Below the pieces are notes generated by a model that made no database searches, was not told where the DNA came from, and was given only the letters and a program-made list of their open reading frames with translations. A stretch of 64,000 nucleotides of DNA from Rhizobium oryzihabitans (GTDB taxonomy: Bacteria; Pseudomonadota; Alphaproteobacteria; Rhizobiales; Rhizobiaceae): positions 620,001 to 684,000 of the forward strand of contig NZ_CP048632.1 of assembly GCF_010669145.1 (NCBI RefSeq), written 5' to 3'. Below, piece after piece: positions 33,992 through 42,988 of the stretch. Position numbers and translations under genes: made by a program. Each line of letters starts with the position of its first letter. Within the stretch, counting starts at the first letter, position 1.

Positions 33992-34828
33992 TTATGACGG
34001 GGTATTCTCGCCGGCCTCATGCCTGACGATGCGCAGCATGGGCCGTCCGTCCGCCTCCGCAGCTTCGAACCGAGCGAGGAGATCATAGGACGTGATGGCT
34101 TCACCGGCTGCAAAGCGCCTCCCGTTGACGACGAGATGGCCGAGGCCGAATATGGTGAGAAGCACCTCGGTCGCCTCTACCTTCGAAGTGTCGAGAATCA
34201 GGTTCGTCTGGCCGAAATGTTCCAGACCCGTTGTCCATGATCTGATTGCTCCTGCCTCCTCCGTCACAAAGGCTCCGAAGGCCAGCATCTCCGCCATTTG
34301 CTGCGGTTGATCCAGATGACTGTTTGCATAGTTGAGATAGTCGTCAAGATTGGTGCGGCCAACGATCATATCAAGATAATACAGCGCAACGGCGCGCATC
34401 GGAGCGACCTGATGGATGCCGAGCAGGGTTGAGACTATTTCGTTATGCGCGATTTCGGGATCATTCTCATCCGCCATGATGAGGAACCTGAACTCGCACT
34501 GATGCGTCGCAAGGCGGAAATCGTCATATGCCGCTTTCGCATCAACGCAAAAGGTCTTTGACCAGTCGATCTTGGTTTGCGCGACCGCCGGATATTGGGC
34601 CGGTGGAACCGGCGCCGTTACCGGTTCTGGCGCGCCAACAAAAACCCTGGTCGACCCGCGCAGGCCGTCAAAGACGCCCTTTTCGCTCAACGGTTCGCAT
34701 TCATATCCTTCCGCGCCCCATGCCTCAGTCAGAGTCAAACCCGAGATCGCGGGTTCGTTGTCGAAATAGAGTGTCGCCTTGAAATATTGAGCGTCGCCAT
34801 TTGCCATTGCAGTCCCTGTCCAAGGCAC
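33992..34828 (-). CDS. Hypothetical protein, DUF4261-like
   Basis: The 278-residue protein (or 271 from MANGDAQ at 34807) has no signal peptide. The C-terminal TTGLEHFGQTNLILDTSKVEATEV and GEAITSYDLLARFEAAEADG resemble DUF4261 proteins, but the match is not secure. Function unknown. The next minus-strand gene ends just upstream at 34840, so both form a unit. Confidence 0.6.
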   Translation of the reverse strand: MPWTGTAMANGDAQYFKATLYFDNEPAISGLTLTEAWGAEGYECEPLSEKGVFDGLRGSTRVFVGAPEPVTAPVPPAQYPAVAQTKIDWSKTFCVDAKAAYDDFRLATHQCEFRFLIMADENDPEIAHNEIVSTLLGIHQVAPMRAVALYYLDMIVGRTNLDDYLNYANSHLDQPQQMAEMLAFGAFVTEEAGAIRSWTTGLEHFGQTNLILDTSKVEATEVLLTIFGLGHLVVNGRRFAAGEAITSYDLLARFEAAEADGRPMLRIVRHEAGENTPS

Positions 34829-34839
34829 GTTCCTCTGCT

Positions 34840-35292
34840 CTACGGCTTTATGATCCCGCCATGATAGTCAAGCCGGTACGCCTCTATACCCTCCCGATAA
34901 ATCCGTTCGACGCCAGTGAAAGACCGGAACTCACCCTCATTGGTGTCGACATAGATCATGTCTTCGACGTGATGGGTGAAGCCACCGAGGAAGCGCCCTT
35001 CCCCGTAAAGCGCTGAAAGCGAGCGCTGGATCACCCTGCCCGCCACACCGGCGTCCATCGTTTCGGGGCGGATGATGCGGCCGTAATAGCTCATGGCCCA
35101 CAGCGGAACACCCCGATGCCAGACGACCTCCTGGCCGATGAAGTCGGTTCCGCCGAAATAGCTGTCGAGATAATGCCAGTCCCCGTCCTGATAGACCAGA
35201 TCATGCGCGCCGGGGCGAGTGGGCGTCGGGGATTTGTCGCCACCGCCCACATAGGTGTTGGTTTTTGCCTGCACGATGAATTCTTCCAGCAT
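34840..35292 (-). CDS. DUF5680-family protein
   Basis: The 150-residue soluble protein begins MLEEFIVQAKTNTYVGGG and shows DLVYQDGDWHYLDSYFGG and VWHRGVPLWAMSYYG, matching the small DUF5680 family, whose function is not known. ATG 35292 is preceded by GAGGGG at seven bases; an earlier ATG at 35316 would add eight residues. The gene is divergent from the UPF0178 gene. Confidence 0.75.
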   Translation of the reverse strand: MLEEFIVQAKTNTYVGGGDKSPTPTRPGAHDLVYQDGDWHYLDSYFGGTDFIGQEVVWHRGVPLWAMSYYGRIIRPETMDAGVAGRVIQRSLSALYGEGRFLGGFTHHVEDMIYVDTNEGEFRSFTGVERIYREGIEAYRLDYHGGIIKP

Positions 35293-35457
35293 GTGACACC
35301 CCTCAAGAAAGAACATAAAGTGAACATATGTGAATTGCGTGATGGCCGCAAGCGTCTGCCCTGTTGCGCCTCGCGCCATATTTTCGAAGATAGCGGGCTT
35401 GGTAATCGGGGCGTTTACCCTTAAAAGCGACGCAGAAATTATCCGCAAAGAGTATCC

Positions 35458-35913
35458 ATGTCGCAAAATCCGCAGATCTATGTCGATGCCGATGCCTGCC
35501 CCGTGAAACCGGAGATACTGAAGGTGGCGGAACGGCATGGGCTGGAAGTGACCTTCGTCGCCAATTCCGGTTTGCGCCCCTCGCGGGATCCGATGGTGAA
35601 AAACGTCATAGTATCTGCGGGTTTCGATGCCGCCGACGACTGGATCGCCGACCATGCGGGTGAAAACGATATCGTCATCACTGCCGATGTGCCGCTGGCC
35701 GGGCGTTGCGTTGCCAAGGGCGCGCTGGTGACGGGGCCGACGGGCCGCGTTTTCGATCCGTCCAATATCGGCATGGCGACGGCGATGCGCGATCTTGGCG
35801 CTCATTTGCGCGAAACCGGCGAGAGCAAGGGATATAATGCGGCTTTTTCGCCGCGCGACCGTTCCGCCTTTCTGGAGACGCTTGACCGTTTCTGCCGCCG
35901 TGTCAAAAAATGA
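35458..35913 (+). CDS. UPF0178 (YaiI/YqxD) family protein
   Basis: The 151-residue protein shows the family's IYVDADACPVKPEILKVAERH start, the DxxI-DxVPLAGRCVAKGA segment and FSPRDRSAF near the C-terminus, characteristic of YaiI/YqxD proteins with a PIN-like fold. The biochemical role is not established. The last codons overlap the start region of the DUF1345 gene. Confidence 0.93.
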   Translation: MSQNPQIYVDADACPVKPEILKVAERHGLEVTFVANSGLRPSRDPMVKNVIVSAGFDAADDWIADHAGENDIVITADVPLAGRCVAKGALVTGPTGRVFDPSNIGMATAMRDLGAHLRETGESKGYNAAFSPRDRSAFLETLDRFCRRVKK

Positions 35914-35938
35914 GCGCGCAAACAGAAAGGCGCAGCCC

Positions 35939-36597
35939 ATGACCCCGGCCCCCCGAGAAGCAACGTCTATCGCCGCCATCAACCCTTCGTCATCGCTTTT
36001 CTGGCTGGAGCCCTGGGCCTTGCCCTTGCCTTGACGCTGGCACCGTCGCTCGCCATCGAGGTCGCTGCGGTTCTGTTTTTCCTGACTTATCTGACGCTTG
36101 CCGCCTTTCACCTGCCGGGACTGACGGCGCAGCATCTGAAAGCCCACGCTGACAGCGACGACCTGCCCGCAATCGCCATCATTGCAATCACGCTGCTTGC
36201 GGTCGGCGTCGCCGTCGTGTCGCTGTTTCAGGCGCTCAACCATAGCGGCGAAACGGTCTGGACGCTGCTCATCGCCTTCGCCTCCGTGATCTTCGGATGG
36301 CTGACGATCCACACCATGACGGCCATGCATTACGCTCATCTTTACTGGAGGCCGACCACGGTAGACGGCAAGCGCCAGCATCGCGGCGGCATGGATTTTC
36401 CGGCAACGAAAGAGCCTTGCGGTTACGACTTCCTCTATTTTTCGGTGGTGATCGGCATGACGGCACAGACATCGGATGTGGGGGTGACCACGACCGCCAT
36501 GCGCAAGGTCACGCTGCTGCACTCCATCGTCTCCTTTTTCTTCAACACGGTTCTGGTTGCGGCGGCGGTCAATGCCGCAGTCTCGCTTGCAGGCTGA
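35939..36597 (+). CDS. DUF1345 membrane protein with an N-terminal frameshift
   Basis: The body (36031-36597) is a DUF1345 family membrane protein with several helices and the conserved GYDFLYFSVVIGMTAQTSDVGV. The homologous N-terminus (RHQPFVIAFLAGALGLALA) is in the same frame upstream but has no start codon. ATG at 35939 is in another frame that ends at 36034, and the two frames are joined by one more C in the run of six at 35949-35954. With that base the product would be about 219 residues, the family's usual length. It is either a frameshift mutation, a phase-variable tract or a sequencing error. Confidence 0.7.
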
Positions 36598-36625
36598 ACG
36601 GAAATCTTCTCAAGGGAATGGCTTC

Positions 36626-37459
36626 ATGAACATCATTTCGCAAAATACGGCCTTTGGCGGCATGCAGGGCGTATTTTCGCACGCATCCGAAACCCTGAAC
36701 TGCGAGATGACCTTTGCGGTTTACGTGCCGCCAAAGGCGATCCAGGAGCCCTGCCCGGTTGTCTGGTATCTCTCCGGCCTCACCTGCACCCATGCCAATG
36801 TCATGGAAAAGGGTGAGTATCGCCGCATGGCTTCCGAACTCGGGCTCATCGTCGTCTGCCCGGACACCAGCCCGCGTGGCAATGACGTGCCTGACGAGCT
36901 GACCAACTGGCAGATGGGCAAGGGTGCCGGTTTTTATCTCGACGCCACGCAGGAGCCATGGTCCGAGCATTACCGCATGTACAGCTACGTGACGGAAGAG
37001 CTGCCGGCCTTTATCGGCCAGCATTTCCGCGCGGATATGAGCCGCCAGGCCATTTTCGGCCATTCGATGGGAGGGCATGGCGCCATGACCATTGCCCTGA
37101 AGAACCCCGACCGCTTCAAAAGCTGCTCCGCCTTTGCTCCCATCGTCGCGCCCTCCTCCGCCGACTGGTCCGAACCGGCGCTGGAAAAATATCTCGGCAC
37201 GGACCGGGCCGCGTGGCGGCAATATGACGCCTGCTCGCTGGTTGAGGACGGCGCCCGTTTTCCTGAATTCCTGATCGATCAGGGCAAGGCCGACAGTTTC
37301 CTTGAAAACGGGCTGCGGCCCTGGTTGTTCGAAGAAGTGATCAAGGGCACGGAGATCGGCCTGACACTGCGCATGCACGAGCGTTATGACCACTCCTATT
37401 ATTTCATCTCCACCTTCATGGACGACCATTTGAGATGGCATGCCGAGAGGCTTGGTTGA
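36626..37459 (+). CDS. fghA: S-formylglutathione hydrolase
   Basis: Serine esterase (277 aa) that hydrolyses S-formylglutathione to formate and glutathione in formaldehyde detoxification. The nucleophile is the Ser of GHSMGGHGA at about 146-154. The esterase family segments LSGLTCTHANVMEKGEYRR, TSPRGNDVPD and HYRMYSYVTEELPAFI are present and the C-terminal HERYDHSYYFISTF provides the catalytic His. The partner alcohol dehydrogenase is not adjacent. It follows the DUF1345 gene by 28 bases. Confidence 0.94.
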   Translation: MNIISQNTAFGGMQGVFSHASETLNCEMTFAVYVPPKAIQEPCPVVWYLSGLTCTHANVMEKGEYRRMASELGLIVVCPDTSPRGNDVPDELTNWQMGKGAGFYLDATQEPWSEHYRMYSYVTEELPAFIGQHFRADMSRQAIFGHSMGGHGAMTIALKNPDRFKSCSAFAPIVAPSSADWSEPALEKYLGTDRAAWRQYDACSLVEDGARFPEFLIDQGKADSFLENGLRPWLFEEVIKGTEIGLTLRMHERYDHSYYFISTFMDDHLRWHAERLG

Positions 37460-37480
37460 AGGGTAGAAGAACGGCGGCAT

Positions 37481-37503
37481 GACGGCGTTTTCAGAACGCC
37501 GTC
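37481..37503. terminator. Inverted repeat between convergent genes
   Basis: GACGGCGTT-TTCAG-AACGCCGTC, nine base pairs, no T run. It is probably the end of fghA and of the convergent ridA gene. Confidence 0.5.
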
Positions 37504-37528
37504 TCGCAGAGGTTTCCCGAAATAGGAA

Positions 37529-37927
37529 TTATGCGTCTGACGGTATGCGGGCGATAACCTTGATCTCGAAATCGAAACCGGCGAGCCAGTTGACGCCGAT
37601 TGCCGTCCAGTTCGGGTAAGGCTTTTTGCTGAAAATCTGCTGCTTGACGGCCATGATGGTCCCGAACTGGTTTTCGGGGTCCGTGTGGAACGTCGTTATA
37701 TCGACAATATCGTCGAACGTGCAGCCGCCCGCTTCCAGCGTCGCCTTGAGATTTGCGAAAGCCAGCTGGACCTGACGTTCAAAATCGGGCTCTGGCGTCC
37801 CATCGGAAAGGCTGCCAACCTGCCCTGAAACGAATAGAAGGTCGCCAGACCGGATAGCGGCCGAGTAACCATGCTCCTCGTAAAGAGCGTGTCTGTTTGC
37901 GGGAAAAATTGCTTCGCGCTCAGTCAT
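37529..37927 (-). CDS. RidA-family (YjgF) protein
   Basis: The 132-residue protein shows SGDLLFVSGQVGSLSDGTPEPDFERQVQLAF, typical of Rid proteins that hydrolyse reactive imines or enamines, and the C-terminal NWLAGFDFEIKVIARIPSD. The conserved catalytic Arg of the RidA subgroup is not evident at the usual GTxxPARxxV position, so it is a divergent Rid family member. It is divergent from a TetR regulator, with three operator-like palindromes between. Confidence 0.85.
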   Translation of the reverse strand: MTEREAIFPANRHALYEEHGYSAAIRSGDLLFVSGQVGSLSDGTPEPDFERQVQLAFANLKATLEAGGCTFDDIVDITTFHTDPENQFGTIMAVKQQIFSKKPYPNWTAIGVNWLAGFDFEIKVIARIPSDA

Positions 37928-38007
37928 TTTGGATCTCTCTTTTTCATGATTGAATTGGCACCGATGAGCGCAGCAGAGCTTTTCAAAGCTTCACAAGCCG
38001 CCTCATT

Positions 38008-38079
38008 CCATGTACGGTGTGTATGTGAAATATCTGACATACACGCCGTATGTCAAGTTCATATACGTGATGCATGTGA
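38008..38079. promoter_or_regulatory. Three TetR-type palindromes between ridA-like gene and tetR
   Basis: Three similar 8-5-8 inverted repeats: 38008-38028 (CCATGTAC-N5-GTATGTGA), 38035-38055 (TGACATAC-N5-GTATGTCA, perfect) and 38059-38079 (TCATATAC-N5-GCATGTGA). Centres are 27 and 24 bases apart. They are probably operators for the regulator encoded to the right. Confidence 0.7.
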
Positions 38080-38092
38080 ATTAGAGGAGCCG

Positions 38093-38686
38093 ATGGCGAG
38101 ACGACGGGCCGAGACAATGGAGGAGAACCGCGCAAGGCTGATCGCAGCTGCGCGCAAGATCTTTGCCGAAAAGGGATATGCGGCTGCATCCATGGACGAG
38201 TTGACCGCAGAGGTCGGTCTGACGCGGGGCGCGCTCTATCATAATTTCGGGGATAAACGGGGGCTTCTGGCGGCAGCCGTCAATCAGATTGATTCTGAAA
38301 TGGCGTCACGCGCCCAGGAAATCGGGGCACGCGCGGGAGACGATTGGCAGGGTTTGCTGGCTGAAGGTGTCGCCTATATCGAGATGGCGCTTGATCCGGA
38401 AGTGCAACGTATCGTTCTGCTCGACGGGCCGGCGGTACTCGGCGATCCGTCGCAATGGCCCAGCCAGAACAATTGCCTGCAGGTAACAAAGCGGACGGTA
38501 CAACGGCTGATCGAGCAGGGAATCCTCAAACCAGTCGATGCGGAAGCTGCGGCCCGACTTCTAAGTGGCGCCGCGCTCAATGCCGCGCTGTGGATTGCTG
38601 CCAGCGACAAGCCCGAGAAAGTTCTGCCGAAGGCTGTCGAGGCCTTCCAATCCCTGGCCACCGGTCTTCTTAAAAAGCCGGTGTAA
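38093..38686 (+). CDS. TetR/AcrR-family transcriptional regulator
   Basis: The 197-residue repressor has an N-terminal helix-turn-helix (about 12-58, ARKIFAEKGYAAASMDELTAEVG and TRGALYHNFGDKRGL) and a ligand-binding C-terminal domain. It probably regulates its own gene and the divergent RidA-family gene. ATG 38093 follows AGAGGAGC. The inducing molecule is not known. Confidence 0.92.
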   Translation: MARRRAETMEENRARLIAAARKIFAEKGYAAASMDELTAEVGLTRGALYHNFGDKRGLLAAAVNQIDSEMASRAQEIGARAGDDWQGLLAEGVAYIEMALDPEVQRIVLLDGPAVLGDPSQWPSQNNCLQVTKRTVQRLIEQGILKPVDAEAAARLLSGAALNAALWIAASDKPEKVLPKAVEAFQSLATGLLKKPV

Positions 38687-38758
38687 GCTCTCGGTGTCTG
38701 TAGTCAGTCTTGGAGCAGGATTCCCTGCGCTCTTTTATCTTCGGGTTTCCGCTGCGGT

Positions 38759-39247
38759 TCACGGAAACAATGCCGTCGCGAGCGTTGTCGGACCGGGCCG
38801 GCTCAGCCGGAACTCGCGGATGACACGTTCCGCAACGCCATAAGCGAGTTCCTGCTCGATTGACCGGTTGTCGAAGCTGACGACGGTAGCGGTGAATTTG
38901 GCTTCGGCGATTACCTCACCCGTCGCCACGGCGGCGGCGCGCACGATGACCTTGGCGGACGCCCGTTCTCCGAAGAGAAATGGGCCGCGCGTGACGGAAG
39001 CGAGGCGGATGGTCAGCACCACGCGCGGTCTGATTTCGCCGCGCGCCGTCGTCTTGATGGCGTTTTGCACCTGCGCATGAATGGATTGCATCAACGCCGG
39101 CGCGACATCGGGTCTTGCCGCGACAAATGCGCCGCGCACATCGTAAAGCAGCCGGTCTGCATTGGTCGCTTCCGGTTCAAGCCTGAAAGACATGAGCGTG
39201 AAACACGCCAGCACAACGATGCCAAGGCGTTTCAGCATTATGATCAT
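38759..39247 (-). CDS. Secreted conserved hypothetical protein
   Basis: The 162-residue protein has a hydrophobic N-terminus (about 4-20, LKRLGIVVLACFTLMSF) that resembles a signal peptide; the Cys in LVVLACFT is not in a good lipobox. The mature part is a rhizobial family of unknown function. The start could be 39247 or 39238. It is convergent with the TetR gene. Confidence 0.7.
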   Translation of the reverse strand: MIIMLKRLGIVVLACFTLMSFRLEPEATNADRLLYDVRGAFVAARPDVAPALMQSIHAQVQNAIKTTARGEIRPRVVLTIRLASVTRGPFLFGERASAKVIVRAAAVATGEVIAEAKFTATVVSFDNRSIEQELAYGVAERVIREFRLSRPGPTTLATALFP

Positions 39248-39307
39248 GATCTGCGGCTCCCCTAACGTGAGGTAACCGCATGTTCTGATATCAGGGTTAG
39301 AAAAGCG

Positions 39308-40102
39308 TTAAGACGCGCTCTTCAGCGCCTCGAGAACATTGAGGGCCGCGCGCATGTCGATGAGCCTGACGGCGCGGCGCTCCAGCGCCTCCTCGTCCTC
39401 GCCCCATTGCTCGGCGGTCCAGTCCTCATCAAGATGCGCCAGCGCCCAGGTTTCCTCGAGCGTCAGCTCTCCTTCCGCCAGCGCCAGCGCCAGAGTGGCG
39501 GAGCCGGTCAGCGACGTCATGGTGTGCAGGGCGGCAAGCGCGATCGGCTTATCGTATTTTCTGAGCGTGACGGAAAAGGCAGCGATAGCTTCCTTCGGCT
39601 GCTCGCGATGCATGACGCCTTCAACAAGGATAAAGCGCGCGCCAAGCACATTGGCTGCCCAGTCAAGCACAGGATCCCAATGGTCCGTCTGGCGTTGAAC
39701 CAGTGCGGCCGGATCGCCGGCGCGGTAGCACAGAAGATCGGATGAGGAGAACCGGAGTATATCCTCAAAAACGGCCTGGGTGTCGTTGGCGACACCGTCA
39801 ATGGCCGTATTCACATGCCGGGATACGGGCATGACCACCGGATTGACGACGTCCGTCTGCGCATCCCATTCATCGCGAAGCAGGCCGGCAAGCGCCTTTG
39901 ACGGCACGATGAGCGGCTTCTTGGCGGGCGTGCGCAACGGCTTGCCATCGAGGAGGATGGTGAAGCCGCCATCTTCGGCTTCCGCGACGGTGACATCCTT
40001 ATAGAAGCGCTTCGGCAAAGGCTTCTGCATCTGGATTTGCGCGCGCAGGATCGGATCGGGATGGCTCAGGCCCTCCGTAAGGTCGTTCAGGAGATCACGC
40101 AT
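39308..40102 (-). CDS. ATP12-family ATP synthase assembly chaperone
   Basis: The 264-residue protein matches the ATP12 family (KRFYKDVTVAEAEDGGFTILLDGKPLRTPAKKPL, LLRDEWDAQ, DLLCYRA), a chaperone that helps assemble the F1 alpha subunit. In alphaproteobacteria it is common beside the HAD-phosphatase/pseudouridine synthase genes. It lies downstream of the HAD gene with a 30-base gap. Confidence 0.9.
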   Translation of the reverse strand: MRDLLNDLTEGLSHPDPILRAQIQMQKPLPKRFYKDVTVAEAEDGGFTILLDGKPLRTPAKKPLIVPSKALAGLLRDEWDAQTDVVNPVVMPVSRHVNTAIDGVANDTQAVFEDILRFSSSDLLCYRAGDPAALVQRQTDHWDPVLDWAANVLGARFILVEGVMHREQPKEAIAAFSVTLRKYDKPIALAALHTMTSLTGSATLALALAEGELTLEETWALAHLDEDWTAEQWGEDEEALERRAVRLIDMRAALNVLEALKSAS

Positions 40103-40132
40103 GGCACGTCCTCATCAGTCGAATAGAAAGGG

Positions 40133-40801
40133 TCATTCAGGAATATCGGCGGGAACATAGGCCGAAATTTCGCGCGGGTGGCTGACAACCGCATCGGCGC
40201 CGGCCTTCCAGAGGTCATCGACCGAGGCGTATCCCCAGGCGACGCCGATCGCCTTTGCGCCTGCAGCCTTTGCCATCTGCATATCATAGATCGCATCGCC
40301 GATGACGACAGTGTCGGCCGGAACCATGCCGGTTTCATGGCAGCATTCCATCACCATGGCCGGATGTGGCTTGGAAGGACAATCATCCGCCGTGCGCGAC
40401 ACAATGAAATGATCGGTAAAACCATGCGTTTCGAGAATATGGGTCAGGCCGCGACGGCCTTTGCCGGTGACCGCTCCGATCAGCACATCGTCCCGCTTCG
40501 AAAGCGTATCGATCAGCGCAGCGATGCCGTCGAAAAGCGGCTCGATCATGCCCGGACGGGCGCGGACCGGATGATAGATTTCCTTGTAGCGCTGCGTCAT
40601 CGCCAGCGCCTCGTCATCCACATGCGTCTTGCCGAGCATGCGGGCGATGGCGATATCGAGCGTCAGGCCGATGATCGCCTTGGTCTGCGAGATATCCGGA
40701 CGCGGCTTTCCGAAATCGGCGAAGGTATCGGACATGACGGCATGGATGAGGCCCGCACTATCCACCAGCGTGCCGTCGCAATCAAAAAGAACGAGTTTCA
40801 T
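40133..40801 (-). CDS. HAD-IA phosphatase (phosphoglycolate-phosphatase-like)
   Basis: HAD-superfamily hydrolase of 222 residues. Motif I is LFDCDGTLVDSA (Asp nucleophile at position 7), motif II AVTGKGRRG, motif III SKPHPAM, motif IV GDAIYDM. The substrate is unknown. It starts six bases after the pseudouridine synthase stop and precedes the ATP12 gene. Confidence 0.92.
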   Translation of the reverse strand: MKLVLFDCDGTLVDSAGLIHAVMSDTFADFGKPRPDISQTKAIIGLTLDIAIARMLGKTHVDDEALAMTQRYKEIYHPVRARPGMIEPLFDGIAALIDTLSKRDDVLIGAVTGKGRRGLTHILETHGFTDHFIVSRTADDCPSKPHPAMVMECCHETGMVPADTVVIGDAIYDMQMAKAAGAKAIGVAWGYASVDDLWKAGADAVVSHPREISAYVPADIPE

Positions 40802-40807
40802 CGACTT

Positions 40808-41797
40808 TTAGTCTTCCCTGTCGCCATCGGCCACGTCGAGACCGAGCAAGTTCCAAGTCTGTACCATATGCGGCGGCAAAGGCGCGCTGACGCGAAGCCG
40901 GCCGCCATTCGGATGCGGAATGTCGATATGGCGCGCATGCAGATGCAGGCGCTTCTGGATGCCGCCCGGAAAGTCCCAGTTCGGATCGTCGATATAATAT
41001 TTCGGATCGCCGATGATCGGGTGTCCCATATGCAGGGCGTGGACGCGCAGCTGGTGGGTACGGCCGGTATAGGGCTCCATCTCGAGCCAGGCGAGGTTTT
41101 GCGCGGCGGTATCGATGACACGGTAATAGGAAATGGCGTGATCCGCCCCCTCCTCGCCGTGCTTGGCAATGCGCATGCGGTCGCCGTCCGCCGTCTGTTC
41201 CTTGACCAGCCAGGTGGAAATCTTGTCCTGATGCTTGCGCGGAACGCCCTTGACCAGCGCCCAATAGGTTTTCTTGGTATCGCGCTCGCGGAAGGCGGCC
41301 GTCAGCTTCTGCGCAGCACCCCGGGTGCGGGCGACCACCAGCACGCCGGAGGTGTCGCGGTCGAGGCGGTGCACCAGACGCGGCTTTTCGCCCTTCGGGC
41401 TGGTCCAGGCCTCCAGAAGTCCGTCGATGTGGCGGTTGACGCCGGAGCCGCCCTGAACGGCAATGCCAGCCGGCTTGTTGAAAACAAATACCTTGTCGTC
41501 CTCATGCAGGAGCATGCGCGCCAGAAGCTCTGCGTCTTCGGAATGTTTTAGATCCCTCGAGCCGATCGGTCCGCTTTTAACCCTGAGGTCGGAATCGACC
41601 GGCGGCACGCGCACCATCTGTCCCGGCTGCACTCTCGCATCCGTCTTTACCCGGCCGCCATCCACGCGCACCTGTCCGGAGCGCAACAGCTTCTGCAATT
41701 GCCCGAAACCCAAACCCGGATAGTGAATCTTGAACCAGCGATCGAGGCGCATACCGGCCTCGTCGGCCTCGACCTTGATATGCTCGATACCTGCCAT
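40808..41797 (-). CDS. rluC: RluC-family 23S rRNA pseudouridine synthase
   Basis: Modifies uridines of 23S rRNA. The 329-residue protein has an N-terminal S4 RNA-binding domain (about 12-75, RLDRWFKIHYPGLGFGQLQKLLRSGQVRVDGG) and the RluA catalytic domain with Asp in HRLDRDTSGVLVVAR (about 145). The remaining positions are those of RluC/RluD proteins. It heads the HAD/ATP12 unit. Confidence 0.92.
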   Translation of the reverse strand: MAGIEHIKVEADEAGMRLDRWFKIHYPGLGFGQLQKLLRSGQVRVDGGRVKTDARVQPGQMVRVPPVDSDLRVKSGPIGSRDLKHSEDAELLARMLLHEDDKVFVFNKPAGIAVQGGSGVNRHIDGLLEAWTSPKGEKPRLVHRLDRDTSGVLVVARTRGAAQKLTAAFRERDTKKTYWALVKGVPRKHQDKISTWLVKEQTADGDRMRIAKHGEEGADHAISYYRVIDTAAQNLAWLEMEPYTGRTHQLRVHALHMGHPIIGDPKYYIDDPNWDFPGGIQKRLHLHARHIDIPHPNGGRLRVSAPLPPHMVQTWNLLGLDVADGDRED

Positions 41798-41863
41798 GAA
41801 ATTTCCAGTCTCTCTGTCTTGATCGCACGCCCATATCTGTGGCGCGCCGTTTGGATCAAGCCT

Positions 41864-42241
41864 TTAGAACAAACTGCGGCCCAAGGCCAGCCCGGCGAAA
41901 ACCGCGGCTATGGAAACCACAAGACTTGTAATGACGTAAATGGCTGAAAGACCGAGGGCGCCGCGCTCAAAAAGCGCAACCGCATCGAGCGAGAAGGACG
42001 AAAAGGTTGTGAACCCGCCGAGCACGCCGGTGACGAGGAACAGCCGCATTTCCATCGACGCATTGAGACGCCTTGCCACAAGCTCGACCAAAAGACCGAT
42101 CAGGAACGACCCGGCCACATTGACCGCCAGAGTTCCCCAGGGAAAGTTCGGCCCCGCCAGCCGCACACTCCAGACACCGACCAGATAACGGAATACGGAA
42201 CCGATTGCGCCGCCTGCGGCGACGAGAACGATATTCACCAT
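41864..42241 (-). CDS. crcB: Fluoride exporter CrcB
   Basis: Small four-helix inner-membrane protein (125 aa), forming a dual-topology dimer that exports fluoride. The family motifs GGAIGSVFRYLVG, GTLAVNVAGSFLIG and GGFTTFSSFSLD are present. The 66-base gap to rluC suggests cotranscription. No fluoride riboswitch is recognised upstream. Confidence 0.95.
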   Translation of the reverse strand: MVNIVLVAAGGAIGSVFRYLVGVWSVRLAGPNFPWGTLAVNVAGSFLIGLLVELVARRLNASMEMRLFLVTGVLGGFTTFSSFSLDAVALFERGALGLSAIYVITSLVVSIAAVFAGLALGRSLF

Positions 42242-42429
42242 GAGGGATTGTCTCCGGAGGAAATTGCCGGACCGGGCTGTCCGATGCATTTCTAGACCAT
42301 AGAAACGGCACGCGAAACCCCTTTGCCCGGCACTTTCGTCCATTAAAATACGATTAAATTACAGCTGCGCGATTTAGCCTTCCAACAAGGCGCAGATGCT
42401 AATCTCCGTTCTTTAAGAGGTCGGCGAAG

Positions 42430-42765
42430 ATGGCCGGAGGTTGGATGACACAGGTTCTTTCCGTTTCAGCAAATACGGCTGCCTATGCGCTTGAGGCCGT
42501 GAAGCCTTCGCAGCGCGTACCGCGCAGAACTGAGGTTGAAGAGGCCATTCACGAACTGGCGCGCAAGGCGGAACATGGAGACGACTTCCAGCTCAGATCC
42601 CTGATGACGGCGATCAAGCCGCCCGCCCTGACGCTTTATTTCCTGACAGTCGCCAGCCAGCGTCACGAACGACAGGCGACACTCGATCAGGCCGTGGAAG
42701 CCTATGAGGAAAATAACGCGAAAACCTATTCTGAAAATATCAATACAAATCAAATTGATATGTGA
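42430..42765 (+). CDS. Conserved hypothetical protein (111 aa)
   Basis: The 111-residue protein (106 from an ATG at 42445 that follows GGAGG closely) is soluble and helical, with about 40 charged residues and no signal peptide. It ends with a low-complexity Asn-rich tail. No domain recognised. It is isolated, with a 200-base region to its right that ends in a terminator. Confidence 0.55.
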   Translation: MAGGWMTQVLSVSANTAAYALEAVKPSQRVPRRTEVEEAIHELARKAEHGDDFQLRSLMTAIKPPALTLYFLTVASQRHERQATLDQAVEAYEENNAKTYSENINTNQIDM

Positions 42766-42944
42766 ATATTCCAATCTTATCTCTTATATCCGGCACATCT
42801 AATGTTCCGCTTTTGCATTCAGGCTGATGTCAGGCTGTTTTTCTAAATATTTCTCACCGAATGCCGGAAAAATCACGGAGGCGATGGCCATCACGCCTTT
42901 TCCGTCACGGCGCTGAAAGCAAGGACATAATCTAAAAAGCTTGC

Positions 42945-42983
42945 GGCTACCGGACTTGTCACGCGTTCCGGTAGCCGTTTTTT
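42945..42983. terminator. Intrinsic terminator (bidirectional)
   Basis: GGCTACCGGA pairs with TCCGGTAGCC across an 11-base loop and is followed on the plus strand by GTTTTTT. On the minus side CTTTTTAG also follows. It probably ends the copper-chaperone gene on the minus strand; 42780-42944 holds no gene that I can support. Confidence 0.85.
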
Positions 42984-42988
42984 AGTTA

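Noticed and set aside
42242..42429. Fluoride riboswitch upstream of crcB
   Set aside because: The conserved core of fluoride riboswitches is not recognisable on the minus strand in this gap.
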